A stretch of 64,000 bases of DNA from Psoroptes ovis (lineage: Eukaryota; Arthropoda; Arachnida; Sarcoptiformes; Psoroptidae). The stretch is taken from positions 1 to 64,000 of the forward strand of contig PQWQ01000027.1 of assembly GCA_002943765.1 (NCBI GenBank), in the 5' to 3' direction. The translations under genes were made by a program, and so were the position numbers. Positions 34,076 to 46,671 of this stretch are shown here, piece after piece; positions within the stretch are counted from its first letter, which is position 1, and the number at the start of each line of letters is the position of its first letter. The notes beneath the pieces were generated by a model. The model was not told the origin of the DNA and did no database searches. It saw nothing but the letters and a program-made list of their open reading frames with translations.

Positions 34076-37051
34076 TTAAACAAACACTTTAGCCAAACCA
34101 TCAGCACCGGCTGATGCAAAGTAAGGCTTCGATGGATGAAATGTAACATCGAAAATGGCTTCATCAAATTTTTTCCGATGTGATGATATTTCTTGTACAC
34201 AATTTTTATTATCAAAATTCCATAGTCGTACACTGCAATCATGGCCTGTTAGGACAAATAGAAAAGTGATTAATTAACAAATTAATAAGAATATTTGCTT
34301 TTTAACATACTTCCACTAAGAAAATGCCAACCATTTTGATCACAATCGACTGATGTTACTTCATCCAAATGAGCAACCATCGAATGAATACATTTGCCTG
34401 TGGGAAAACAAAGAAAAACTTAAATAAAATGAATAATAATAATGAATTCAATCACCTGTATTAATATCCCACAGTTTTATCGAACGATTTTCATCAGCAG
34501 TGATCACAATTGGCATAATTGGATGAATAGCAATTGAATTAATGCTACCATTGCTAGTGTTATCGGCTGATTTTTCAAACGATAATAATGGATTACCACC
34601 GGAATGAGCTTCAATATCATACATGGCCATTGTGCCATCATTAAATGCACAAATCAACAATGGTGATGAGCTAACATTTTGATTTGTGTTCAATGATCCA
34701 ATCACAGCGTTATCAGTCGGTGTTTTATCTACGAATAATAATAATTATCATCAAATCAACCAAGCTCATGGTAAAATTTCAAAAATTTACCTTCAAATTC
34801 AATACTTTTCATACAAATAGAACGTGTAGTGTCCCATATTTTTATCGTTTTATCTGCAGATGATGAACATAGAATATTGGTTTGTGATGTGGAAGATGTC
34901 AACGAAGATAATGACCAGATAGCATCCGTATGTGCAGTTCCTATCATATTCAATTGTATTTGATGATCAAATGGATCATAAATATCCATGTACATTATGT
35001 TTGATGGTATGGCCCATGTGATGATTTCACCATTTTCGGAACCAGAATAAAATTGATTACCATTTACACATAGTGATAATACTCGAGATGAATGACCACG
35101 ATAAGTATAAATCGGTTCAAGATCAATGGCATTTACTACGTTAACCGATTGTTTATCTATTCAACAAAACAGATTAAATTCGAATAAGCTTTGAACATTC
35201 ATGATAATGGATACAACAACATACTTTTAATTGGCTGTGTTTTATTTATATTCCATAATTTCAATGTTTCATCATCCGATGCTGTTATTAATAATGGTTC
35301 AGTAGCATGAAATCTTAGCGAACGTATACAATCATAGTGTGATCTGAAGAGAAAAAATATAAATTCAATTATTGAAGGATGATTTAAAATGATTTAAAAT
35401 GATTCAAATTCAAATTACTTAAGTATATATTTTTGGCTCCATGTTTTTCGTATTTCAGATGAAGAGGTATTATTATTGGCCGACGAAGACGTATTACAAT
35501 TATCAATCACATTTTCAGTATCAGAAAGCGATGCTAATTCACCAAGTGACATTTGTATACGTGCTACAAGTTCATAAGTAGAGAAAAATCATAAGAAATA
35601 CATGAATAAGATGAAAAAATAAAGAATAAAAAAATACCTTTGCCAACATCCCAAAAGGTTTTTTTAGCTGTTACAGATGCTACTGTTCTCGGTTCATAAT
35701 CACGTTGTTGATGATTATTATCCATACGATTATTGAGTATCATATCAAATTCATTTAATACTTCTTCAGTTTCATCATTATTTATTGTCGATCCATCCGC
35801 TGCCAATTCTAATGTAGTATCAAGTACATCTTCATCTTCAACATCAATATTTTCAAGCATAGATATTGATGAATGATCATTTTGATTATTTAGGAATTCA
35901 AATGTAGCTAAAACACTTGATTCAGTATCATTGATCATTTGATTTGCTGGATTTTTTATATGTTTATTTCGACGTCTTACATAATCAATATAATCAGGTG
36001 ATGTTGTTGATGATGCTTCGTCATTGGTATTATTTGTATTATTATTATTATTCATTATGTTTGGCGATGATGCTGCTGCTACGGCTGCTGCCACTGTCAC
36101 CATTGCAATAGGATTGGCCGGTTTTTTTTCTAAATTTATCAATTTCGATGCAGCTTGTTCACTGGTCAGTTGATCATTTGTTGATAATCCTAGCAGCGAA
36201 CGGACACGATTCGATCGAACATCGATTATTGTATCCGTATAACCGATTTCTTGCAGATAAAGTCTTAATAATTGACGACCCTATTAAAGGTGGAAAATCA
36301 GAGTAAGAAACAGCTGAAATCTTTAATTCAATGATTGAAAACTTACTTGTTTCCAATTGGAATTTTTAACGTCATTATCATTATTATTAGCGTTTGTATT
36401 AGTATTATTATTATTAACGTTTTCATCCAATTCAAAATTCAGCTCATTCAATTCTTCATTAGCCAATTCATTACTATAATCAGGTGGTTCAGTACCATAT
36501 TTTAATTTATGAAATTTTGCACGTTCTTGTTTCAAACAATATTCAAGCATTTTAATTCGCCTGATCAGATCATTTTTAAGATTTTCTTGTCCTTTACGTT
36601 CTCCTTGCAATAATGCTATACGTGCTTGTAATTCTGATTTTTCGACCTTATTTTTCAATCAATAATCAATGGATGGAAAAAATACAGAAAAAATAGAAAG
36701 TTATAGCCTTGATTTTCAGAAAAAAAAGAGAATGAATCAATGAACAACAACACATACTTCCCATTGTTGTCGATGTAATTCAAATTTTTGCCATTCATAT
36801 TGTAAATATTGTACAATACCGGCAATTGTATATGGCAAATTTGATCGTTGATCATTCAATGATGCTGCTGCTGCGGTTGACGATTGTGGTCCTGCTGCTG
36901 ATTGTGATGAATTTTGTCCATTTGAATTGATATTATTATTATTTGAATCATTTGAATTGCTATTACTGTTATTATTGTGCAGTATAGACACATTTTTAAT
37001 CGTTGTCAAACGTGTTGTATTCAACATGGTACATCCATTATTTGATTCCAT
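34076..37051 (-). CDS. STRN: striatin family protein (STRIPAK scaffold)
   Basis: Nine exons, complement(join(34076..34245, 34311..34397, 34456..34728, 34791..35156, 35225..35343, 35419..35563, 35638..36280, 36347..36646, 36758..37051)), 798 aa. Striatins are the B''' subunits that hold PP2A and GCKIII kinases in the STRIPAK complex (Drosophila Cka). An Asn/Ser-rich leader is followed by the caveolin-binding block YTIAGIVQYLQYEWQKFE (from about residue 73), then the PP2A-binding coiled coil ELQARIALLQGERKGQENLK and RIKMLEYCLKQERAKFHKLK. A conserved GRQLLRLYLQEIGYTDTII block begins exon 3. A low-complexity linker follows, then a C-terminal WD40 propeller from about residue 460 (SHYDCIRSLRFH, HTDAIWSLSSL, HDCSVRLWNF, ending SAGADGLAKVFV). 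All introns are short (51-110 bp) and in frame. Confidence 0.95.
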
Positions 37052-37753
37052 TTTTATTCATTTATTATTTTGCTTTTTTTTGAATTATTTGACAGTTTAA
37101 TACAATTTCTTGAAATCTGATATCGAATAAATCCAATAATAAAATGATGAACAATGAATAAATCAATAAATATACGCATAGAACAAGCATAAATTCATAT
37201 GAATCATTAATTAATTCATAATAAACTAGATCATTTGATTAATTGATTGACAAAATTGATGGATTCATGTGTGTAATTATAGGGACAATCAATATGGCTA
37301 AATTGCAATTAACAACAATAAATTCGTGGTGGTGTAAGTAAATAAACAAACAAAACAAAAACAAACATTCGTATTCGAATTCGAAAATCGAATCAATTTT
37401 TGAATTTTTTTTTCTTGTGTAGTTTTTTTTAATGATAATTCATTCGAATAAATTTAGAATTTCAAGAAGATAATAACAAACCAACAACAAACACAAGTAA
37501 AACACATCGTTTTTTTTTCGTTTGTTTTGTTTTTTTTTTCAATTGAAAATGGCAGAAACACACTTAACATATGCATGCACATAGACAAGAGTAGCAGAGA
37601 GAGTGAAGAGGGTGAGTAAAATGGTGGCGGTTGTGGCGGAGGTTGCTATTTTATGGTTTTTATGTATGTGTATCTGTGTATTAATGTGTGCAGTGAGACA
37701 CGCCTTCAAAACTTTCGGCAGCAATTAAAAAAAAAAAAAAAAACGAGTAGAGT

Positions 37754-37767
37754 CTGCCATCTGTTGG
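37754..37767 (-). promoter_or_regulatory. CTCF-like motif
   Basis: The minus strand reads CCAACAGATGGCAG, matching the known CTCF consensus CCASYAGRKGGCRS at 13 of 14 positions. It lies in the divergent region between striatin and the C2H2 gene, about 230 bp from a second core match, CAGAGGGCG at 37989-37997 on the plus strand. Binding is an inference from the motif. Confidence 0.4.
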
Positions 37768-38078
37768 ATTATTTTCGAACTAAATTCGAATGTTTTTGAA
37801 TTTCTTATTTTTTTCTTAAAGATTCAATTTGATTAATTAAAGAAAAATGTCTCAATTTCAAAATTCAAACTAATTAATTTCTTTAAAAAAAAGAAATCTA
37901 AGGCTTTTGAAAGGTGAAATTCAAGATTTCGGCCATCATTCATTGATCAAACTGATTTATCTAGTTCAAATAGCTTTTTTGAAAACGTCAGAGGGCGTCG
38001 TTGCCTCAATTCATTTTGATGTTTCACAACCGTTGAAATAGAACGAAAAACAATCAACGTCATATATAATACAAAATA

Positions 38079-38197
38079 CAGGATTTTCAATATTTATTCA
38101 GAGTTTTAAAGTTGATTTTCGTAGTTTTGAATGAAATTTTAAATAATGAAATTACGAAATCGAATTTTAAAACTACGAATTAAAACTTTAAACCCTG
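38079..38197. repeat. CAGGGTTT palindromic repeat copy
   Basis: TA-flanked copy; the left end reads CAGGATTTTCAA and the right end CTTTAAACCCTG. The arms are built of GTAGTTTTGAAT and its inverse AAAACTACGAA. It is in the upstream region of the C2H2 gene. Confidence 0.8.
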
Positions 38198-38226
38198 TAA
38201 GTAGAAATATATGAAAGAAAAGAAAG

Positions 38227-38236
38227 GTCACGTGAC
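38227..38236. promoter_or_regulatory. palindromic E-box GTCACGTGAC
   Basis: GTCACGTGAC is a perfect 10-bp palindrome and an optimal USF/MiT-TFE type bHLH-ZIP site. It lies about 260 bp before the first open frame of the C2H2 gene. It is functional only by inference. Confidence 0.4.
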
Positions 38237-38639
38237 TAGTTTGACAGCTGTTTGTTGTTGTTTATTTATGTTTATTTATTTATATTTTGTTATTTATCAT
38301 CAAAAATAAATAATTAAAATATTTCATTTAATAATTTTATAATTCTTCTTCTTATAATATCCAACAGCAATATCTTCTTAAATATTTACGAAAATTTTCT
38401 TCAAATAATGTAACACCTTATCCAAGATTAAAGATTTCCGAATTATAAAGATTAATTTAATAATCTATCAATTTTTACCTGAAAAATTGTGATCAGCCAA
38501 CATTCAACAAAATCATTCGGAAGTCATTCGGGGAATATGTGTGGTTACCGTAATAACCAAGGTTATTGATACGAATCCAGTTCAATTTCTCAAAAATTCT
38601 ACCACCACAACAAACCGAATAACGATACCTGCAAATACG

Positions 38640-41103
38640 ATGCAAACATTTAAAAACATTGGTTATTGTATCGCCAATCAATCTACTACAACAGCAGCAA
38701 CATCGAATCTAGTTTTACCGATTGCAAATGATTTTAGGTACTGATTTCCATTATTATTTAATACATTTTCATTTTCTTTCACTTATTTCTCAAATGAATC
38801 AATCAAAAACATCAATCAATTAGCAGCAACAACAATATAATTATGATCAAAGATCATCAAAATATCAAAAATGGCCACATCAACAATATCAATTATGATA
38901 ATATCGATATTAATAGCAATAATAATGATAATAATTCAATGAGCAAAAAAGTCGACGTTCGATGGATCGAATCTGAAGCTGAATTATATGTAAAACAATG
39001 GCGTCGTAAATATAGACAATTAGATTCGATGATCACCAATAATGGAAAGATGTTTGATGATTTAAAATGTTTTAAATATTCATCCGCCGCATCATCTAAA
39101 TCACCATCCACATCATCATCACCATCATCGACGTCTTCGTCTTCATCATTTGATGATTGGTACAATACGGCACATCAAATATTGGATCTTGACCTTTCAT
39201 ATTTGAATGCAAAAGAATTGAATAAATTTAAATGGAATAACGAAAGCGAATTCGATTTAATATTCAATGATTATTCGAAACCATATTCGTTGAACATTAT
39301 TGATGATAATGATGATGATGACGATGATTTAATGGATAATCATACATGCGATAGTGATGTACTTATTGATCATCATAGTAAAAATTTCGAATTATTATCA
39401 TCCATACATCAATTATTAACCAATGGACAAAACCAGCAGCCCCAGCAACAATTTATACCATTTGAAACAATGATTACACTGGATTCACCTTTGAATCAAG
39501 AATTATTTCAAATGTTAAAATCAAATAATGTGATTGTAAAAAATGATAAATTCGTTGAAAGTAAGTCCATAACCTTATCAAATAAGTTTTGATTATCATG
39601 TCTTTAAATATTTCAGAAGAAAATTTCGTAGCAACAAAAGATAATCATCGTAATACGACCAGTGGTAATAACCACAATCACAAAAATCATGAAAAACAAA
39701 CGACGACCACCAGCAGAAGACAACAGAAACATCAACAACAAGGTCAGCATAAGCAACAGCAGCCGCAATCCCATATACCGATGCCAGCGATTCGACAACC
39801 AATCATACCGATAACCAATCTGATAGATCCATCATCATCATCATCAACACCTGCTATCGGATCAACAATGACAATGATGAATTTGAATGAACAATTATCA
39901 TCCACATCATCATCATCACAATCACCATCCATGCAGCCATCGACTATTTTGACAACACCAATACTAACCGCTGGAACTATAGCCCCTAATTTGATACAAC
40001 AAACAATGAATCATCAATCATCGATTCAAACAATTATCAATAATAATAACAACAGTAAAAGCCCCATTAATCCAAATGATGCGGTCATGATACCTGAAAG
40101 TACAGGTGGTGGTGGTCGTGGCCGAAGAAAAGGGTCGAAAAATAATTCACAAAATACAACACCGGCGACACCAACATCAGCAACAACATCATCGACCACA
40201 ACAACACCGAAACAACAACGTTGTCGTCCAACATCGACACGTCGTCAAATGTATATATGTGAATATCCTGGTTGCTCGTATCAATCGGATAGAAATTTCA
40301 ATTTTTTACGTCATAAACGGACACATGGTAAACAGAAAAATGATCCAGAATTATCTGGTCATGGTAATCATCATAATCATCATCAGAAACGTGGTAACAG
40401 TAGTAGTAATAGCAGTAATAATTCATCACAAATTTTGGGAACAACGACCAATGCAGTGACAACAGCTCCAACTGCACCGATCACATCATTTGTTACAACA
40501 TCGAATCCATTTGTTTCATTCACCACTGGTGGTGGTGGACTGCCAGCTTCATCATGCGCGACATCGAATACTGCAACAAATCTAATGATTATGACAAATA
40601 ATATTCCAACAACATTCGATGTTCATCAACAACAACAACAGCAACAGTCAAATATTGAATTCAGTCACAATGGTTTGATTATGGCTACTACTACCACCAC
40701 CACCAATGAATTCGCATCTCATCAGCCGCAACAACAACAACAACAATTGAATATTGTTACCGCTGAATTACCTGTAAATATAACGGAAAGCGGGCATCAA
40801 TTTTTGATAAATACCGGTAATAATTTGATTGTTGATCGAGATAATTATCTTCAACATCGGTCGCATCAACAACAACAACCGCAACAAATTCATCTTCATA
40901 ATTTACATTCGAATCATACGAATATTATTATGAAAGATATGAATAATTTTGAGCATTTATTAACCACTGATAATCATCATCATCCATTCACAATCACTGC
41001 AACCGCATCATCAACATCAACACCGTCAACATTATCATCGGTAGTAGGGACATCGTCATCAGCGGCTGCTGCATTGACGCTGCAGCAATCATTCTTATCC
41101 TAA
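38640..41103 (+). CDS. one-finger C2H2/AT-hook nuclear protein, unrecognised
   Basis: Best-supported exons: (start)..38737, 38824..39560, 39617..41103, all in frame. From the ATG at 38640 this gives 773 aa. The same frame is open back to a possible CAG acceptor at 38496 without an ATG, so a further 5' exon is likely and the true start is unresolved; the next ATG is 38843. The N-terminal part has VDVRWIESEAELYVKQWRRK, then Ser- and Asp-rich tracts. The C-terminal exon is dominated by Gln, Ser and Thr runs. It carries an AT-hook-like GRGRRKGSKN and a single C2H2 finger, YICEYPGCSYQSDRNFNFLR followed by HKRTH. I do not recognise the family; a transcriptional regulator is the reasonable reading. 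Confidence 0.72.
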
Positions 41104-41776
41104 AAATTTCGGATCTGCAAAAACCAACAGAAAACAACCAAAATTATATCACAAATGCAAAAACATAAAGCTTTCAAAATTCATTGAATTTGATCATATT
41201 CATTATTATTAGGTTGTCCGAAAAGTTTTTGCCGATTTTCTCATGTTTTTCAAACAGTAGTAAATCGGCAAAAACTTTCAGGACAGCCTATTATATATGT
41301 GTGTTTGCTTTTTCTTGTTGTACAAAAGAGAAAAACAAATTAGTGAACAAATAATTATAATTAATTAATTATCACCTAATTAATCATTTTAATTTCATTC
41401 TTAAATTTTATCAAATTTATCATCATTTATCCATTCATTCATTATCATTTTTCCTCGTTTATTTATTTTATTATCTCATTATCATCATCCATTATCATCA
41501 TTTAGGCATGTATTAACACACACATTCACATTTATTTAATTCTTAGAAGTGAAAAAAAAGGGTTAAAAAAGAAATTGTCCAAATTCGAATTTCGAATTTT
41601 TTTTTTTTGCTTCTACTTAACAATTATCACATACACGAACCAATCAATCAATTCAATAATTCCATTAAATGATTTATGAAAATGATTTTGTTGCATTCAT
41701 TAAACCAGATAAAACAAATACCAGATAAACAATGGCTTTTCACATTCATTCATTCACATTCTTGATTAATTATGAT
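41104..41776. other. C2H2 gene 3' region and convergent DOLK 3' end
   Basis: AT-rich sequence between convergent stop codons. It includes a MITE copy (41211-41290) about 110 bp after the C2H2 stop, so probably inside that gene's 3' UTR, and a run of TCATTATCATC repeats. No coding sequence was seen. Confidence 0.6.
41211..41290 (+). mobile_element. palindromic MITE, subfamily C, in probable 3' UTR
   Basis: AGGTTGTCCGAAAAG, centre CATGTTTTTCAAACAGTAGT, right end CTTTCAGGACAGCCTA with TA flanks. Only copy in the gene-dense core; it lies about 110 bp after the C2H2 stop codon. Confidence 0.9.
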
Positions 41777-43514
41777 TCAAAATAAAATTCTTATTAATAA
41801 ATATTCAATCAATGGTAACAATAGATTATCAATATGCCGGGTAAATGTTTCATACAAAGAACAAATCAATGAATTAATCAAGATTAAAGCCAAATAATTC
41901 AAATTGGACAGGTCTTTATGACTGGAAAAATATTGGTCCATTAAAATGAATGATATTGAATGTGAAACGAAGAAACCAAATGTCCCTAATAATGTCTTAT
42001 TATTATTAATTTCAATGATTGAAGACCATTTAGTTCGGCCAAATTTTTTACCAAAAATTGATGCAGCAGTATCTGCGATACCGATGGTCATAATACCGGA
42101 TAATAATAGAATTTTCACGCTTTCATTATTTTCAATTATTCGATAATTATAATCATAATACAGCCAAAGGGGTAATGAACAACCAATCAGCAAATAAACA
42201 TGTGTCACAGTCAATAATCCTTGATCTTTTTCATCACGAAAATGTTGGAAAATTCGATCGACGATATCACCAATGGCTCCTTGGGCTTTAAGATGTAAAA
42301 TTTCAATCAGAATGAACAGAAATAGCAGTAATTTGGATGAAAAATACAATAAAATTACGTCGAATTCGATACCAAGTAAATAAACAAGGGTTATAGATAA
42401 ATGAAACAATTTTCTTGTTATTGTTGTCGATGGTTCTTGGTAGAAATAATAAATTTTAATAAATACAAATAACAGTGTCAACAGGGATATCATTGACCAT
42501 ATGATCAGCAGAAAAATCTGGAATAGAATTCAAAATTAAAGAAATTAAATTCAATCAAAACATTCGAATACAGGGTTTAAAGTTTTAATTCGTAGTTTTA
42601 AAATTAATTTTCGTAGTTTTGAATGCAATTTTGTATCGTGAAATTACGAAATTCAATTTTAAAACTACGAATTAAAACTTTAAACCCTGTAACAATAATC
42701 AATTCTACATACTCTGGTTTGATTTTTGAACAAAATCCCCAATAACCATTGAACTGGCTCGTGTTTGTTCAAGAAAATAAATAGATACGAATATAACGCT
42801 ATTGGAAATGTTAACATGGCGAATTTGAATGGAATCGCGGTGGAAATATTGAATACAATAAAATACAGGATCAATAAGGTCATAAATATTGAACAAATAT
42901 TTTGAAATGATTCCAATTCATTTATATTGTCTTGTAGATCAGTATTTGACCAATATCTTAGATTAAAGATAACCGAATCAATCAAATAATGATAAAACAA
43001 TTCGAATACAATTGAAAACTCAACAAAGGTAAAACATTTCAGATATTTTCTATTCAATAGTCTCATATATTTCAATAATAAAACATTGATTATCGGGTTT
43101 AATATCGTTATTATCAGGATTAGGCCTAATCAAAGAATGAAAGGTCATCGATTGATCTATAATCCAATCAAATAAACATCGTACTCACCATTACAATGAT
43201 AATAAATAGTGACAATTGATTCGATTATCTGCAGAAATGTAAACAAATGCCATGATAAATTGAAACGATATGCCAGTAAAATTGAACATGAATTTAATAT
43301 TTTCAAATAATCGATTAATCGATGATCGCTGGTGGCATTTTCACTCGAAACAATTTCAATTAGCAGAATTAATGGTAATATAAATATGAGATATAAAGTA
43401 TCACAGCTGTTTTCACGAAAATTTCTGAAATTTAAAATAATCTAGGTTCAATCAGGTTTACCTTAAATAAATAAATAATGATCAAACTTACAGCCGATCG
43501 AACTTGGTACCCAT
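41777..43514 (-). CDS. DOLK: dolichol kinase
   Basis: Four exons, complement(join(41777..42517, 42713..43125, 43189..43424, 43492..43514)), 470 aa. DOLK is a multi-pass ER membrane enzyme using CTP to phosphorylate dolichol for N-glycosylation and GPI synthesis. The C-terminal exon carries the family core: TRKLFHLSITLVYLLGIEFD, FRDEKDQGLLTVTHVYLLIG, the CTP-site block IGIADTAASIFGKKFGRTKW and the ending HIDNLLLPLIEYLLI. Vertebrates have Gly-Asp-Thr where this protein has Ala-Asp-Thr. The upstream exons are hydrophobic, as expected for transmembrane helices, and poorly conserved. Exon 1 is only 23 nt. The 195-bp intron 3 is enlarged by a palindromic repeat (42571-42689). Confidence 0.93.
42571..42689. 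repeat. CAGGGTTT palindromic repeat copy, in DOLK intron
   Basis: This is the best-preserved copy: TA then CAGGGTTTAAAGTTTTAATT at the left end, and AATTAAAACTTTAAACCCTG then TA at the right. Near-perfect arms of about 50 bp flank a short centre. It occupies most of DOLK intron 3. Confidence 0.9.
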
Positions 43515-44488
43515 TATCAATAATTGAATTATTCGTAATTTTCACCAATCATCATTTTCAATTATGATCAATCAAATCAAATCATGTGTACTCATCACAT
43601 CATCATTTTCTTGCTGATTCAAATTATCTTCAAAAAAAATTTCAAACAAAAAAACTATCGCGCCATCTATCGGTCATTTTTCAAACTAAAAAACAAAATC
43701 GAAAAAAATTCGAAAAAAAAAATTTTGAGCAGCAAATTTTCAATCCATGCAGTATATCATCTTTGCTCATTTCTCTGTGCGCAATATTTTCACTTCATTA
43801 TGGCTATACACTCTGCAAATATAATGACACAACTGAATGATTGAACTTTTTGGAAAAAATAAAATGAAATACGCGGATAGAAACATGAATTCGTTCGTAG
43901 TTTGGCACATCCCAAACATCTATAATCTTCAATGAAATAGTCAATAGTCATCGATTTTTCTGATTTTTTTGGGCCGCTTGGTTAATAAACACACATTTTC
44001 ATCATCGAAAACTTACATAATCAAATTCGATTGGAAATTGAAAACATTTATTTGTGGTCGTCGTCGTTCGATTGCTTTCAAAATCCAGATTACTTTCAAA
44101 TTTCTCTTCTTCTTCATCTCAATACATACATGTTTTCTTGCGTTAATCAATCTTTTACATTCATTCATAAATATTTATCTCTGTGTGTACTTTTTTCTTT
44201 CTTTGAAGAAAAACACAAAAAATGATTAATAAATAAATTCATACATCCCACACACACAAACAAACACATAAATTGAAAAGTATAATCTGTGAAATTGCTG
44301 CATTTCATAAATATATCAACACTTAAAAAAAACCAATTGATTTGTTCATCATCATCATCATCAGTGTTGTTTTCGTTGTTCAAATACACTGCTCAACAAG
44401 TTCGATTTGAATAATAAATCTGAGTGATTCGAGAATTTTGTTTGTCAGAATTTATCAATTTTTGATTTGCATATATGAATATCAAGAT
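43515..44488. promoter_or_regulatory. divergent intergenic region DOLK/NCK
   Basis: About 970 bp between divergent start codons. It contains a CTCF-like site at 43660-43673, A- and T-rich tracts, a CA repeat at 44248-44270 and ATC repeats near 44346. No coding exon is supported; the open frames here are low-complexity. Confidence 0.5.
43660..43673 (-). promoter_or_regulatory. CTCF-like motif
   Basis: The minus strand reads CCGATAGATGGCGC. The core TAGATGGCGC fits the CTCF consensus CCASYAGRKGGCRS, with mismatches only at positions 3 and 4. It lies 150 bp upstream of the DOLK start. Confidence 0.4.
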
Positions 44489-45988
44489 ATGGGTAAGTAC
44501 CTTAGGTTTTTTTTCAATTGATTTTCATTTAAAATGCATTAATTTCTATTCGAAAAATCAGGTAAAACTGGTGAAGTGATTGTCATAGCCAAGTTTGATT
44601 ACAAAGCCCAGGGTAGTCAAGAATTGGATTTGAAGAAAAACGAACGTTTAGTACTGTTGGATGATAGTAAAAGTTGGTGGAAAGTGTTGAATTCGAAAAA
44701 TCAATCCGGATTCGTACCATCGAATTATGTGAAACGAGAGAAAACATCGATATTTGATTCGATTAAAAACAGGGTCAAGAAAAAAGATTATAAACATTCG
44801 CCGATATCGTCGCCCATCTCAAGTAAAGCATTCGTAAATATCGATATAAACAGTGTAATGACACCGACAACGCCGACCAGCTCTCATCGCGGCTTCAATG
44901 ATCAATCAGTTTCGGCCGCCACCGCAACGACCACGACCATATCTCCACCACCGCCACCAGTTCCAATCACCGATAATAGTAATACACATTCACCATTGAT
45001 TTTTAATGAAATCATTAAAGTGGTTACGGCTAAATATAATTACGATGCCCAACAATCGGATGAATTAACACTAGTCAAAGGTGATCGAATTTCAGTGTTG
45101 GAAAAATCATCGGATGGTTGGTGGCGTGGACGAACGCCAAACGGTGCGACTGGTTGGTTTCCATCGAATTATGTTCACCAGGAACATGATGATTCGATCA
45201 ATAATAACAATAAATCATCGAATATCGATCCAAATAAACAAAATTTATATCAAAATGATGAACTACAAACAACAACGGTACCATTTAGTTATAATGGAAC
45301 GTCAAAAAATTATTCAACATTAGATTGGGTCATAGCCTTGTATCCGTTTCAATCACAAAATGATGAAGAATTAAGTTTTCAAAAAAATGAAAAATTAGAA
45401 ATAATTGAACGACCGGAGAATGATCCTGATTGGTGGAAAGCACGAAATGATAAAGGTGAAATTGGTTTAGTACCGAAGAATTATGTAAAAATCATTAAAG
45501 ATCATACCAATCCATTGGTCGACTCATTGAATAATGATTTTAATCGTTTAGCAATGGGTACATCGAATTTCATAAATGGTACCACCAACAATAATGACCC
45601 CACTCAAACTAATCACAGTCATCAAATATGGTATTATGGTAGTATTTCACGTGGTGATTGCGATAAATTGTTGAATGAATACGGCCAAGATGGTGATTTT
45701 CTCATACGTGACAGTGAAACAAATGTAAGTATCTTAATTCTTTAACCCTTAACAATTTTCTAAACAATCAACCTTTAAAACCTTTAGATTGGTGATTATT
45801 CAGTTTCGTTGAAAGCACCACAACGTAATAAACATTTTCGTGTACATTTCAGTGATGGTGTTTATCATATTGGCCAAAGAAGGTTTAATTCATTGGAACA
45901 GCTGATTGAACATTATAAAAAAGCACCGATATATACTAGTACAGATGGTGATAAATTATATCTAATCAAACCATTTGTCAAGAGATAA
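44489..45988 (+). CDS. NCK: NCK/Dock SH3-SH2 adaptor
   Basis: Exons 44489..44492, 44562..45724, 45788..45988; 455 aa. NCK (Drosophila dreadlocks) links tyrosine-phosphorylated receptors through its SH2 domain to actin regulators through three SH3 domains. SH3-1 at about 7-62 (VIVIAKFDYKAQGSQELDLK, ending GFVPSNYV); SH3-2 at about 150-208 (KYNYDAQQSDELTLVKGDR, GWFPSNYV); SH3-3 at about 255-315 (WVIALYPFQSQNDEELSFQK, GLVPKNYV); SH2 at about 358-452, beginning WYYGSISRGDCDKLL with the phosphotyrosine Arg in FLIRDSE. The start follows from phase: only ATG plus one G before the GTAAGT donor restores the frame and gives MGKTGEVIVIAKFDY, matching vertebrate MAEEVVVVAKFDY. The linkers are longer than in vertebrates (377 aa). 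Confidence 0.95.
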
Positions 45989-46671
45989 TTCAGCACAAGT
46001 TCTTATTGACAATCTTTTGACCATCTTTTCCCCTGTAAATAAGACATTTTTTTTCTCGAGATTCGTTGCGATTGGTATTGAAATATTCACCGAATCAATT
46101 CAACCAAATGCCGAATCCATTGATTTTTAATTCAACTTTTTTTTCTACGATTTACAATTGCAGCAACTTAATTTATTTAGTTTGCAGCAGCTAAACATCA
46201 CAATAATACTCAGATATTTTATTATTTGCTTTTTTTCAATTTTTTCAAATAATTTATTATGGTAGCTTTCAATGATGAACACATTTTGTGAAATAAATAT
46301 TTTAATTGAAAATTGATTCACGTTCGATTTTCGAATTCTCATTTTTTATTTTGTCGTGGCAAAAGGTTCGATTTCAATTTTAATTCGAATTCGAAAATCG
46401 AACAGATATTTAACAACATCATTGTCCATGCCGAATGTACGTGTAAGGTCCGAAGATAATAATTCAAACCGGGCCCAAAAATCAACACAACAAATTCAGT
46501 CACAAAACAAGTATGTATTTATATATAAATATAAATAGAGTATTATTTATCTTATTATTATTTGAAAAAATAAAGATGGGCAAAAAATATAATAATTTTT
46601 AATTAATCAATTAGTTTTTTACTTGATTATTAATCAAATTATTTAATTATTATTGATAGAACACACAAATC
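45989..46671. other. NCK-IPO5 convergent region with hairpin and an orphan exon-like segment
   Basis: A perfect 17-bp inverted repeat, GTTCGATTTTCGAATTC at 46322-46338 and its complement at 46387-46403, brackets 48 bp. Just after it, an ATG frame at 46428-46510 (MPNVRVRSEDNNSNRAQKST) ends at a good GTATGT donor and looks like a first coding exon, but no downstream plus-strand exon was found. The remainder is AT-rich. Confidence 0.45.

Larger units (their letters stand above)
37052..38639. promoter_or_regulatory. divergent intergenic region striatin / C2H2 gene
   Basis: About 1.5 kb with homopolymer and TTTG repeats. It holds two CTCF-like motifs (37754-37767 and about 37986-37999), a palindromic GTCACGTGAC E-box at 38227-38236 followed by a CAGCTG site, and one copy of the second palindromic repeat family (38079-38197). 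Transcription start sites cannot be fixed from sequence alone. Confidence 0.5.

Noticed and set aside
39596..40459. Antisense and alternate-frame ORFs over the C2H2 gene
   Set aside because: Shadows of CAA, CAT and ATC codon runs in the real frame.
43584..44389. Overlapping 60-86 codon frames between DOLK and NCK
   Set aside because: Low-complexity Lys/Phe-rich readings of A and T tracts in a divergent promoter region; no exon signals.
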